From positions 89,596 through 153,595 of the forward strand of contig JADNRX010000104.1 of assembly GCA_015501595.1 (NCBI GenBank): a stretch of DNA of 64,000 nt, written 5' to 3'. The notes beneath the pieces were generated by a model. The model was not told the origin of the DNA. It searched no databases and saw nothing but the letters and a program-made list of their open reading frames with translations. The position numbers and the translations under genes are program-made. The DNA is from Hymenopellis radicata (Eukaryota; Basidiomycota; Agaricomycetes; Agaricales; Physalacriaceae). Shown here in pieces: positions 45,483 through 57,024 of the stretch. Within the stretch, counting starts at the first letter, position 1. Every line of letters begins with the position of its first letter.

Positions 45483-47674
45483 TCAGGAGATCAATGCCTC
45501 CGCTGTAGGTGACCGAGGAAAGATTGAGCACTTGAACGGGACCGGGTGGCTATCACACACAATCAATGAGTATTACTGCGCGAAGACATGCGCGCAAACT
45601 TGACTCACCAAAGCATTCCCGAAGTAAATTCACCGGAAGGTGCGACTACTCTACCGCGTTCGTCGACGGCCTTTGTTATCTCAAATGCTGCGAACAAATA
45701 TGCCATGCCTATCCACATACTATCTTCGGCAATGTCCTGACCGACACAGACTCGACGACCGAACCCGAAGGCAGCTGACGGGTGTGGAATAGAGGGGTTA
45801 AGCGTGCCATCAGCATTCAGGAATCGGTTTAAATTGAAATTTTCGACGTCGTCGCCGTAAACTGCTTTGTCGTGGAGGATGGCCCTATCGAATGACCTGT
45901 TCAGAAAGAAAGCAAGTATGTACCAAATAACGACTGACCATGAATTACCAACGATGGTGGCACCTTTGGGGATATGATAACCGCGGTATTCATCGTCCTG
46001 GGTCACTCTGTGTGGTACCGCTTGCACAATGTTTTCAACAAGAACATCAGAATATATCGTCTACACACTTACCCAGAGGAGTGACGAGTCGCCACCGGAG
46101 GACTTCCTTCAGGATCGCCTCAAGATATGGAAGTGCCTTTCGGTCATCGAAGTCAGGAAGACGGTCGTGCCCGACGATGCTATCTATGTCGGCCTGCGCT
46201 TTCTCCAAGATGGACGGGTTCTGAACCATGGCCAAGATTGCCGTAGTGAGAGCAGAGACTGTCTGTGGCTAAATGTTAGTACTTAATTCTCTGATAGGAA
46301 GAGCGGACCACTAACTGTATCGGACCCAGCTATCCGACGACGTGAATCAGTTTGGCAAGGTCGAATGAGCACGGTGTACGTACCTGCATAGGTCGAAGCC
46401 AAGACGTTTCCTAACATGGTCATGTTCTCCTCAGTATCAGCATCGGCTTCCTCCAGCTCTGAAAGAATTTTCGACCCGACAGAAGATTGTGCGGTTCCAT
46501 CGGCCTTCGGTCTAGTAAGCAACCCAAACAGAGGTAGCAGCCACGAAAAGCACAAACCACAGCCTTTTCCACGAACTTGAGTGGCGCGTCGCGCATCGCA
46601 GTTACTGATTTCTTTGCTTCCTTCGCCCACCTCTTAAAGCCTGCGCCAGGCATCCAAGAAGGTACGAATCGAAGGATAGGCCAAGTGTCGACTAAGAAGG
46701 CTCCGGCGCGCCCCGCCACGGCCATAGCATGCATGCCCTTTTCCGCTTCGATAATGAAGGGATCGGTATTGTCCAGAACTTCGATACCGTACGCGATGCG
46801 GAGAATAATCTGCCCGGCGTACTTGTAACCTTCAGTCGTGAGGATCATTGCACTTTGGTCAAGGTGTGCTCACAATCGTAAGTCGTCCAGGAAGCGATCC
46901 GGTTTGTCTCGGATGCGGCGAAGTAAGTATCGAGCAGCATCGCGGATGTGTGGATGTTGCACGGCTACGAGCACGGGGCCTTCCAGCGACTTGTGGAACA
47001 TCTTGCGATGCTCTTCTCGTTCGGGTACTCAGTGATAGGATTGGCGGAAAACTGTATCGGAGCTCTTACCTTTCCACTCGTCGCCATACCCATGGAACCC
47101 GAAGTGCCATCTGAATCCAATCCTAGAGTAGAATAAGATGATAGTACTTGGAAGGACCTAGGCAGATAACCAGTAGCCTTCTGTAATGAGCGAGCGTCGA
47201 TACAGAAGGCTCCATTACATGGCTAAGAAGGACAATAACCGCTTACAGTGTGTTGATCATGAAGTTAGACGGCCTGCGTTGATAACATTAACTCGGGACC
47301 CAAGGCGCTTGACGACGGATACCTGTCGGAATAGATCGAAGAACGTTTGACGAATAACTCATTGGCCGCTTCGATGGTATTGCCGACAACGATATCTTGG
47401 CCAGCAACGTTGTAGTATATAACGTCGGATTCTATGAATGCGATCAGTATACGGCGCCTCTTAAGCGGACGAAGGACACACTGTACTGCTCTCCGACATC
47501 CTTAAAGGTGATCCATTCATTGACTGGGAAGTTGAACAGATTGCCTATCAGGGGCAGTCCTTTAGGACCAGGTGGCAAGGGACGGGTCCGCCTTGATAGT
47601 GACCAGAACAGAGTCCTAATCACGAACAGAGATAGTGCGGCTATGAGGCTCAGCTCAGTGATATGAAGAGACAT
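45483..47674 (-). CDS. Cytochrome P450, triplet copy R1, apparently intact
   Basis: Start at 47674: MSLHITELSLIAALSLFVIR is the membrane anchor, then PLPPGPKGLPLIGNLFNFP. Many short introns are inferred, including 47 bp ending ACGCAG that joins SIYSDR to PSNFMINTL. Later motifs: GFRWHFGFHGYGDEW, RREEHRKMFHKSLEGP-type, AGSDT with TVSALTTAILAM (I-helix), LKEVLRWR (K-helix) and GNSWAILHDKAVYGDDVENF. The PERF-like NRF and heme loop FGFGRRVCVGQ follow, ending HPVPFKCSIFPRSPTAEALI. The family resembles basidiomycete P450s of the PPGPKGLP type (CYP5144/CYP512-like, not confirmed). It differs from the plus-strand P450 pair at 36-42 kb. All junctions joined in phase. Confidence 0.82.
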
Positions 47675-47727
47675 GGCGGAAGACAGGCGGGAGAAGAGAT
47701 GTTCATTGGAGCATCGTGGTGTGGGCT

Positions 47728-47736
47728 TTATAAAGA
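47728..47736 (-). promoter_or_regulatory. TATA region shared by the P450 triplet
   Basis: CTTTATAAAG lies about 55 bp upstream of the R1 ATG. The flanking phrase GAGCATCGTGGTGTGG recurs upstream of R2 (TATA-like site at 51740-51746), and GTCATGGTGTGGAGTTTATA upstream of R3 (near 55912-55925). The core promoter was copied with the genes. Confidence 0.55.
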
Positions 47737-49564
47737 GTCGGAGCACGTTACACGAAGAAGGATAGTGAGGTGACGCGATGAATACGGCGCAGGCTTCCGG
47801 TCTGTGCCATGTGCTGATATGAAGACCACTTTAGAACAGACTAAGCCTTGAGAAGACTTACTAAATACATGACGGAGACATGGCGGCTTGAGAGTTGAGA
47901 TAGTACGTTATTGAGACCAGTTCGAGGCAGGAGCCTAGGAAGGGTATATGCTGTCCTGCAGAGAATCCTTCTGTAAATGGAGGACACGAACTCGAATGAA
48001 GGAGTTGAAGACTCACTTTGAATCATTCGATCGTGCTGTTGGGGACCCTATTCCGTCTATATTGAATATTATAATATTGAGAGAGGAAGTACTCTAACCA
48101 CATGATGAAGTGAAGCAAACAGTAACGCACGAGTGATCTGCAAACACCCACCAAAACTCTTGAAATCACAATCGAATAGCGCTGCTTGTCAAGAGCATAG
48201 GATGTTCCGAGGTAGGCGTTCATCAGCTCGGAGTTGCTGTGGATCTAACTACCTGTCGAGGCCCGAAGAAGGCTCGCTACATGGGCGCCTCCAGAGTCTC
48301 GTGTTCTTTCTTCGAGTAGGACTCGGAGGGGTAGATCGCGACATAGTCTAGCGGGCGGAAACAGGCGGCATCATGTCGCTCGTTCCCCTGATGGTTCTGT
48401 GGTGTCGTATTTAGTAGGCGTATCATCGACAAGGACTACATGCCCTTACTGAATAGCGATAATTGCGCGGCCGACGATAATTCCCCATAGCGACTCTTCC
48501 GAAATGCCAGTCAAGTCGATGTCTACAGCATCAGTGGGCGTGAGGACAGAGTAAGGGAATAGCGCGGTATTCACTCCTAGTATGCTTTGCTAACGAGATG
48601 GGGTAAAAAGCCGCCGGGAGACAGTGGTGGTAGCTGTACGCGTCGGACACGAGGACGAAAACGTGTCACTGATCTCCCTGATAGGTGTGAAGAGCCGGCA
48701 AGAGTGTGCAGACGTCCGGAGGTTCTACAAGCGAATTGTCAATGGGTTGAAGGGAAATGCGTTCGGCATTCTCCGAAGCGGCTCGGCAAGCACAAGCCTT
48801 GCCTGCTTAGTCGTGACTCGTAACGTTATGACCTGGTCGACAATATGATAGCCAAGTTCCTTCTTTCCCGTCACGTATATAATGTTAAGAAGACTGTTCC
48901 CGCGGACGCGGATGTCCGACCGGCGACAACGCAGTTGCGCAGAAGAGGTTCAACTCCGCCATGCTCCGATCGCGAGTCATGCAAACGTCTGACGTCTATG
49001 CCTCATTGAGAGGACTGTTGCGCGCGCCAACAATCATACGAGGACCATGCGCCGCCGTCCAGCACAAGCATCTTCTGTACTCAAGTTATGATTACCATGC
49101 GGTCAAATACTTATCGATTACATTGGCGGTACACACACGACTCGGCAAGGGAGCATTCATGCAGCCGTTTCCTCAATATTTCGTTCACAAGTCAGCCCGT
49201 CAACAGTCTTCGCTCCAGTGTGTCCCTCAGTCTTCACTGATGCGTGATGTTTTTAAAACCATAGCAGGATAAGTATCCAACTCTGAACGTTCAACGACTC
49301 GGATGCATGGACTCGCAGAGTCGCAGACAAATGAACCTTGGATGTTCTTGGGCACAACGAGCGCCACCTACGATCTGGGCTAATTGCACAGAGTCGGGAA
49401 GTGGCTGTAGATGCTATTTATCCAACACCCCGTCGGGACTCAGGCTCTTTATCGAAAAGTGACCTAAACTTCATCTACTACATGATTTAAACGAAAGTGT
49501 CACATATGCTACGCATAACAGAGGGTCCGTGTTTACATGCGCCACTGGCATGACCTTAAAATGC
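47737..49564. other. Spacer between P450 copies R1 and R2, part of a segmental duplication
   Basis: No gene is supported. Bases from about 48760 to 49564 are similar in order to 52909-53737, including ATTCTCCGAAGCGGCTC, AAGACTGTTCCCG and TTTATCCAACACCCCGTCG. The spacer therefore belongs to a repeat unit of about 4 kb that also contains the P450. Confidence 0.6.
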
Positions 49565-51688
49565 TCAGGTGATCAATGCCTCCGCCGTACGCGACCGAGG
49601 AAGGATCGAGCACTTGAACGGGAGCGGGTGGCTATCACACACAGTCAATGAGTATTACTGCGCGAGGAAAGGTGTGGCATAAATACTCACCAAAGCAGTC
49701 CTGATGTAAATTCACCGGAAGGTTCAATTACTCTGCCTTGTTCGTCGACAGCCTTTGTTATGTTGAATGCTGCGAACAAAGACGCCAGGCCTATCCAAAT
49801 AGTATCTTCGGCAATGTTCTGACCGACGCAGACTCGACGACCGAACCCAAAAGCAACTGACGGGTGGGGAATGGAGGGGTTGAGGCTACCATCAGGGTTC
49901 AGGAAGCGGTCTGGATTGAAATTTTCGACGTCGTCGCCGTAAACTGCTTTGTCGTGGAGGATGGCCCTATCGAACGACCTGTTCAGAAAGAAAGCAAGTA
50001 TGTACCAAACAACGACTGACCATGAATTACCGACGATGATGGCACCTTTGGGGATACGATAACCGCGGTATATGTCGTCCTGGATCACTCTGTGCGGTAC
50101 CGCTATACACAATGATTTTCAACAACAACATCGGAACATATCGTCTAGTATACACTTACCCAGAGGAGTGACGAGTCGCCACCGGAGGAGTTCCTTCAAA
50201 ATCGCCTCGAGATATGGAAGTTCCTTTCGGTCACCGAAGTCTGGAAGACGGTCATGCCCGACGATGCTATCTATGTCGGCCTGCGCTTTTTTCAAGACGG
50301 ACGGGTTCTGGACCATAACCAAGACTGCGGCAGTCAGAGTCGAAACCGTCTATGCCATATGTTAGTACATTCGCTATTGCTAATGGAGGGAGCATCACTA
50401 ACTGTATCGGACCCACCTGTCCGACAATGTGGATCAACTTGGGAAGGTGAATGAGCAGCGTGTACGTACCTGCATAAATCGCTGCCAGGACGTTTCCTAG
50501 TATGATCATATTCTCCTTAGTATCAGCACCGGCTTCCTCAAGCTCTGAGAGAATTTTCGACCCGACACACGGTTTCGCGGTTCCGTCGGCCTTGGGAACC
50601 AATCAGTAGGCCGAACAGAAAGAAAGTCACATGAAAAAGAACAAACCACAGCCTTCTCCAAAAACTTGAGTGGCGCGTCGCGCATCGCAGTTACTGGTTT
50701 GCTTGCTTCCTTCGCCCACCTCTTAAAGCCTGCCCCAGGCATCCAAGAGGGAACGAATCGGAGGATAGGGAAAGTGTCGACTAAGAACGCTCCAGGGCGC
50801 CCCGCCACAGCCACGGCCTGCATGGCCTTCTCAGCTTCAACGATGAAGGGATCAGTATTGTCCAGGACTTCGATGCCGTACGCGATTCGGAGAATCATCT
50901 GACCAGCGTACCTGTAAACCTTTAGTGGTGAGGATCATTGCACTTTGGTCAAGGCGTCTCACAATCGCAAGTCGTCCAAGAAGCGATCCGGTTTGTCTCG
51001 GATGCGGCGAAGTAAGTACCTGGCGGAATCGAGGATGTGTGGATGTTGGACGGCTGCGAGCACGGGGCCTGATAACGCCTTGTGGAACATCTTGCGATGC
51101 TCTTCTCGTTCGGGTACTCAGTGATATTATTGGCGGAAAACTGTATCGGAGCTCTTACCTTTCCACTCGTCGCCATACCGAGCAAACCCGAAGTTCCAAT
51201 TGAATTTGACCCTAGAGTAAAATAAGATGATACGTAGAACTTAAGGACCATAACTACTTACAATTCCTTGATCATGAAGGCAGGCGGCCTGCGTTGATAA
51301 CGTTAACTTGGGACCAACGCGCTTGACGACGGATACCTGTCGGAATAGATGGAAGAACGTTTGAGGAACAACTCAGTGGCCGCTTCGAGGGTATTGACCA
51401 CAACGAAATCTTGCCAGCAAGGTTGTAGTATATAATGTCGGATTCTATGAATGCGATCAGTACAACGCCTTTTAAGCAGACGAAGGACACACCGTACTGC
51501 TCTCCGACATGTTTGAAGGCGATCCATGAATCGACGTCTGGGAAGTTGAACAGATTGCCTATCAGGGGCAGTCCTTTAGGACCAGGTGGTAGGGAACTAG
51601 TCCGCCTTGATAATGACAAGAATAGAGTCCTAATCACGAACAGAGCTATTGCGGCCATGAGGCTCAGCTCAATGATGGGAGGAGACAT
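49565..51688 (-). pseudogene. Cytochrome P450, triplet copy R2, one frameshift
   Basis: Start at 51688 (MSPPIIELSLMAAIALFVIR), then SSLPPGPKGLPLIGN. Most exons match R1 closely: LILRIAYGIEVLDNTDPF-type text, PSWMPGAGFKRWAKEA, LPYLEAILKELLRWR, FGFGRRVCVGQNIAED and SGEFTSGLL. At about 51411-51414 one base is missing compared with R1 and R3: GCTGGCCAAGAT in R1 is GCTGGCAAGAT here. This puts the following exon out of frame. I found no intron that rescues it. With a single lesion, a sequencing error remains possible. Confidence 0.75.
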
Positions 51689-51746
51689 GATGGAAGGAAA
51701 GTGGGAGAAGAGATGTTTATTGGAGCATCGTGGTGTGGACTTTATA

Positions 51747-53737
51747 TCATCAGCGAGAAGGAAAGAAGGAAGAGTCAGAAAGGAGCCACACGCGCCGTCT
51801 GTAGCTGACTGCGCGTCAGGCTGCCAGGCTGTGGGTTGCCAACACTCCTGTAGGACTACAGGTATGTTCGCAAATTCTACCCCTGTGGACGCGACATATG
51901 AGAGGTGCCATGTCTGTGTACAGAGTGGTATGCTCCAAGCTTCTTCCAGCCCTCCTGGATCGCGCATTCCCACAGCAACATTCGAGGGGTCGATGGGATG
52001 CTCAAGAAGAACCCTTATGCCGTCGTCATACTCATGGGGGGTAACGGCGGCCCCACTGGACGTTGTGTCTGGATTTTGGAGTGTTCGGGATGACGATCAT
52101 GGCGGCGACTTGCTTCGACCCTTTGATGTACCGAAGGACTTGATCCCGAGGATGTTTCTCTACGAGATGCAGGCCTTGTCGCACCGCTCTGTGGTACCTG
52201 GTGAGCTTTTCTAATTTGGACAATATCTTCTTGAATTTACCCCTTGACCTTTAGACAGTCGTGTACGTGCACAACGACAAATCAGGCATTGAGGAGTCGA
52301 CGAGACATTTTCACAGGACAGCTATGCCGTCGTTATGGTCCTGGGAGTAACAAACGGGTTCGCTACACGTCGTGGAGTGACGGTTGGTAGTAGGGCGGGA
52401 TTATGATCTGACTGTGGAACTGCGCAAGGTAACCTCGACCTCATCGTAGAGGTCTTGGCGTTCTTGTTGTAGATGGGTAAGTGAATCGTGTTCTCTTTCA
52501 ACTGAGTATAACTGACCTGATCTGACAGGTCCTTGTTCCTGCATCAAGACATATTCGGAAGTCGCCGTACCGCTGGCTCCCTTCTGCTAACTGGGATGCT
52601 GTCAGGACAGATGGAGACTGGAAGAGCAAGAGCTCCACTAAGGCATGATTGGTGGGAGAGACGACATCGACGACACCGGTCAGAAGGATCGTCACAGTCT
52701 GCTGCTCGGATCCAGAATTCCTTGAAAGGACATGTGAATATAATAAGATATTCAAAGTATAAACATGAGTTAGTAGTATAAAGAGTCGTCTCGACTGCTT
52801 TCGAGGTAGACGGCGCACCATAAAAGACAGATAATGGAAGTGGAAGGAAAAATATGAAGAGATTTTCTGAAAGCGATCATGGCCGGATCGACCGGACCGA
52901 CCACAAACTCATTCGGCATTCTCCGAAGCGGCTCTGCGAGCACGGCTGTGTTGCTCATTCGCGGGTGTAACAGTGCCTAGTACCTGGTGGGCAATATGAT
53001 AGCCTTCCTTCTTTCCTGTCACGTCTATAATCTCAGGAAGACTGTTCCCGGACCGGACGTCCGACAATGGCACAGTTACGCAGAGGACGTTAACGTTGGA
53101 GTCAACTTGGCTATGCTCCGAGTCATACAACAACGTCTACGACTCGTTAAGAAGCGCGCTGCGCGCGCCCACAGATGTGTGCTAGATCAGACGAGGATGG
53201 TACATACGCCGTCGGCCAGCACAACTTGAAGCACTCAAGTCATTACCTGGTCCTACCGTGCAAATACTTACTTATTGATTGCCACCAGGCAAGGGGTCAT
53301 TCATGCAGCCGTTGACATCCTCAATGTTTTCGTTCACAGGTCAGCTGGCCAGCAGTCATCGTAAACGTGGGTCCCTTCGTCTTCATTGATCGAATGTATT
53401 GGTGGCGCTTTTTTTAAAACCACACCAGGGTATCCAACCCTGAACGATGCAAGACTCGACGAGAAAGAACCTTTGATTTCCTGAGCACAACGAGCGCCAC
53501 CTAAGATCTGGGCTAATTGCACTCCGGAAGGAGGTGGCAGTAGATGCTATTTATCCAACACCCCGTCGAGCCAGGCTCGGAGGTACATATTCAAACTTTC
53601 TCGAACAGTGGCGCAAACTTTATCTACTACATGATTTAAACGAAAGCGTCACATAATCTACACATAACAGAGGGCCCGTGTTTACATATTCTGGTGCGCC
53701 ACAGTGGCGCCACTGGCATAATCTAATTTTGAAATGC
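51747..53737. other. Spacer between P450 copies R2 and R3
   Basis: It contains a coding-like remnant at 51750-52223 on the minus strand (separate entry) and the duplicated spacer block 52909-53737. The remainder shows no gene. Confidence 0.5.
51750..52223 (-). pseudogene. Unidentified protein-coding remnant
   Basis: Minus-strand frames read YHRAVRQGLHLVEKHPRDQV near 52200, then in another frame PHEYDDGIRVLLEHPIDPSN near 52030 and RDPGGLEEAWSIPLCTQTWH near 51960. The text is protein-like across a frame change near 52060. I do not recognise the family. It has no counterpart in the R1-R2 spacer that I can see. Confidence 0.3.
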
Positions 53738-55876
53738 TCAGGTGATCAACGCCTCCGCCGTGCGCGACCGAGGAAAGATCGAACACTTGAAAGGGACCGG
53801 GTGGCTATCACACACAATCAATAAGCATTACTACGCGGGGAAAGGTTGTGCCAACAAATACTCACCAAAGCATTCCCGATGTAAATTCACCGGACGTTCA
53901 ACTACTCTACCGCGTTCGTCGACGGCCTTTGTTATCTCAAATGCTGCGAACAAAGATGCCATGCCTATCCACATACTGTCCTCGGCAATGTCCTGACCGA
54001 CACAGATTCGACGACCGAAGCCAAAGGCAGCTGACGGGTGTGGAATAGACGGGTTGAGCGTGCCATCAGCGTTCAGGAAGCGATCTGGATTGAAATTTTC
54101 GACGTCGTCGCCGTAAACCGCTTTGTCGTGGAGGATAGCCCTGCATCGAGATTTGTGTTAAGCGGAACTGGTAAGGCGGCTTCTGTAGCCGACGACTGAC
54201 CATGCATTACCAACAATGGTGGCACCTTTGGGGATATGATAACCGCGGTATTCATCGTCCTGGCTTACTCGGTGTGGTACCGCTATGCATGATAATTTTA
54301 ACAACAAGTCAGAATGTATCGTTTGGTCGCCACACTTACCCAAAGGAGCCACGAGTCGCCACCGGAGGACTTCCTTCAAGATCGCCTCAAGATATGGAAG
54401 TGTCTTTCGGTCATTCGAAGTCAGGAAGACGGTCATGCCCGACGATGCTATCTATGTCGGCCTGCGCTTTGTTCAAGAGGGACGGGTTCTGAACCATGGC
54501 CAAGATTGCGGTAGTGAGAGTAGAGACTGTCTGTGCTATATGTTAGTACTTAATTCTCTAATAGGAAGAGAACCACTAGCTGTATCGGACCCAGCTGTCC
54601 GACGATGTGAATCAGTTTGGAAAGGTCGAATGAGCACGGTGTACGTACCTGCATAGGTCGAAGCCAAGACGTTTCCTAACATGGTCATGTTCTCCTCAGT
54701 ATCAGCATCGGCTTCCTCCAGCTCTGAAAGAATTTTCGACCCGACAGAAGATTGTGCGGTTCATCTGCCTTCGGTCCAGTAAGCAACACCAACAGAGGTA
54801 GCAGTCACGAAAAGAACAAACCACGGCCTTTTCCACAAAACTTTGAGTGGCGCGTCGCGCATCGCAGTTACTGATTTGTTTGCTTCCTTCGCCCACGTCT
54901 TAAAGCCTGCGCCAGGCATCCAAGAGGTACGAATCGGAGTATAGGCCAAGTGTCGACTAAGAACGCTCCGGCGCGCCCCGCCACGGCCATAGCGTGCATG
55001 CCCTTCTCAGCCTCGATGATGAAGGGGTCGGTATTGTCCAGAACTTCGATGCCATACGCGATGCGGAGAATAATCTGACCGGCGTAGCTATCGGAAGTGG
55101 TTAGAGCTCAAATAAGTACTATGCACTTAAGCTATACCGTATACGTACAGTCGTAAATCTTCTATAAAACGATCCGGTTTGTCTCGGATGCGGCGAAGTA
55201 AATACCGAGCTGAATCGAGAATATGTGGGTGTTGGACGGACGCGAGTACGGGGCCTTCTAACGACTTGTGGAACATTTTGCGATGCTCTGTTGTTCGGAT
55301 CTTTCGTGATGAACGGTAAACAAAGTTGTAAGAGAAAGGCATACCCTTCCACTGATCGCCATACGGATGAAAGGCAAAGTGCCACGTAAATCCTACCCTA
55401 GCGAAAGCGAACAGAATTGTGAGAAGGCAAGCAGAGAGTCGACAACTACTCACAGTGAGTTGAGCATGACAAAGGACGGCCTGGGTTAATAGTATCAACT
55501 TCGTAGAAGGCGAAGCGATGGATGATTTACTTGTCGGAGTAGATCGAGGAGCGTTTAACGAACAACTCATTGGCAGCCTCGATGGTATTGACGACAACGA
55601 TATCCTGACCAGCAACGTTGTAGTATATGATATCGGAATCTACGAACGAAATCAGTGTACATTCATCGCTCGTTGAACATGCATACTATACTGCTCTCCA
55701 AGATCCCTGAAGACGACCCACTCCTCGACGTCCGGGAAGTTGAACAGATTGCCTACGAGTGGAAGACCTTTAGGACCAGGCGGCAGGAGACGAGCTCGCC
55801 GAGGAAAGAGCAGAGTCTTCAGCACAAGGAGAGAGATTGCGCCTACGAGGCTTAGCACGATGCCAGAGAGAGGCAT
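53738..55876 (-). pseudogene. Cytochrome P450, triplet copy R3, decayed
   Basis: Start at 55876 (MPLSGIVLSLVGAISLLVLK), then RLLPPGPKGLPLVGN. The early exons are good: DVEEWVVFRDLGEQY, AGQDIVVVNTIEAANELFVK, PSFVMLNSL, VGFTWHFAFHPYGDQW. Two one-base deletions relative to R1 and R2 are seen. One is near 54764 in the exon before the I-helix (GATGGAACC reduced to GATGAACC), and the other near 53893 after the heme loop (CCTTCC reduced to CGTCC). The heme loop itself (FGFGRRICVGQ) is preserved. Two independent lesions make a true pseudogene more likely than error. Confidence 0.75.
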
Positions 55877-56313
55877 GGTGGGAATGAAGATGCTCCGTCA
55901 AGCGGCGTCATGGTGTGGAGTTTATACTAAAGCCTCAGTGCACCTTATGCGAAGAAGGATAAGCATATCGAAATGAGGCGTTATCAAGCTTCTTGAAGTG
56001 TTCATGTGCTGATAGTGCGACCGCTTTGGGGCATGCTATACGTTGAGCGCCTATGGGGATACGTTATACGAGACCACTAGAAGGCAGGCTGAAGCTTCAC
56101 AGACGTGGATGTGATGTAGCGAGTCTTCCGGGGAGATTTTGAGTACGTACAAACATCGGGTCGAGTGGAGATTCTACTTGTAGACGTGAGTAAGGAGTAC
56201 ACAAAAGGCAAAAGTTTGCTGAGCAGGCAGGGCGGAAGACTTTTGAATTGAGAAGCGTGTTCGGACGCACTGCTTGCGAGGAGCCTTTATTTTAGTGGCG
56301 GAAGAACAGTATA
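55877..56313. other. Intergenic region between P450 R3 and the mobile-element cluster
   Basis: It holds the R3 promoter region (TATA-like site near 55912-55925) and otherwise no recognisable feature. Confidence 0.5.
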
Positions 56314-56542
56314 CTGTAGTATTTCGACCATAGGTTCACAGGGTGTGACCTGTGACCTCGTGAACTTGTTTGGTGGGATGTTCACAGCAGACATACCACT
56401 GTGACCCACTGAAAATAAGTTCACTAAAAATTTCAATGACAAGGTTATTTCACAAGTTTTAGGCTGAATCTCAGTATAATTAGAGAAAAATGTCCTATTC
56501 TATACCTAAAATATACCAAAAAGGAGAAAAATCCTATAAAAA

Positions 56543-56987
56543 TCGAGTTTAATGCTTGAATTACTCAAGACTAATACGAGGTGAGTTTTCCACCCGCGAC
56601 TACTCTCTTTCTCACCTGACAATGCTTCTCCCAGCATTCCCTGGGTCTCAAAAGAAGCATTGATTGTTTTGTTACCCCTGGGTCTCGAAACAAACCAGGT
56701 GAGTCTCTTCTTGCCCTCGGCACTTACTTCCTAATTGCTCGACAGCAATGCCTTCGGCGACGCCTTCGGCGACTCCTCTTTCTCCCGCTTGTTCATGTTC
56801 TTTCTCTCGATTATTTTACTGTGGCGTGTTCAGGTTCGATTCTCCCACCCCTGGCGTGACGGATACGGCTGCATGCAGAATGTCTTAGTTCTCTCAGCCT
56901 TGTACTCCGTTCCGCCAGGTGAGTTTGTGTAAAATCAAGTTTTATTGCTAGCCTTTACTTACGGTATCGTGCAGTACTCTTTCGCTG
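56543..56987 (+). repeat. Split direct repeat A1
   Basis: Near-identical to 61716-62160, with compensating one-base indels and one substitution near 56832. It contains intron-like signals (CAGGTGAGTCTC..CTCGACAG) and a short tandem phrase GCCTTCGGCGAC. It probably carries the promoter and leader. Confidence 0.85.
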
Positions 56988-57024
56988 ATACAGAATAAAT
57001 TCCATCTATTGAATCAGTTGAACC

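Noticed and set aside
45900..45960. Extra peptide SVVIWYILAFFLN in the P450 R1 frame
   Set aside because: This is a 54-bp intron (GTCAGT..GATAG) that happens to stay open; splicing gives GNSWAILHDK, the normal P450 motif.
47255..47360. Apparent nonsense codon (TAA) in P450 R1 after GPELMLSTQAV
   Set aside because: A 47-bp intron from GTATCC to ACGCAG removes it and gives SIYSDRPSNFMINTL, the expected P450 text; R2 and R3 have the matching intron.
51435..52214. 259-codon plus-strand ORF over the start of P450 R2
   Set aside because: It is antisense to the conserved P450 N terminus and the upstream remnant; no motif of its own.
55490..55540. Apparent stop after SIYSDK in P450 R3
   Set aside because: A GTAAAT donor and ACCCAG acceptor form the same intron as in R1; the joined text is SDKPSFVMLNSL.
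56825..56860. tRNA-like B box (GGTTCGATTCTCC) in repeat A1
   Set aside because: The second copy of the repeat reads CGTTCGATTCTCC and no tRNA fold surrounds it; probably chance.
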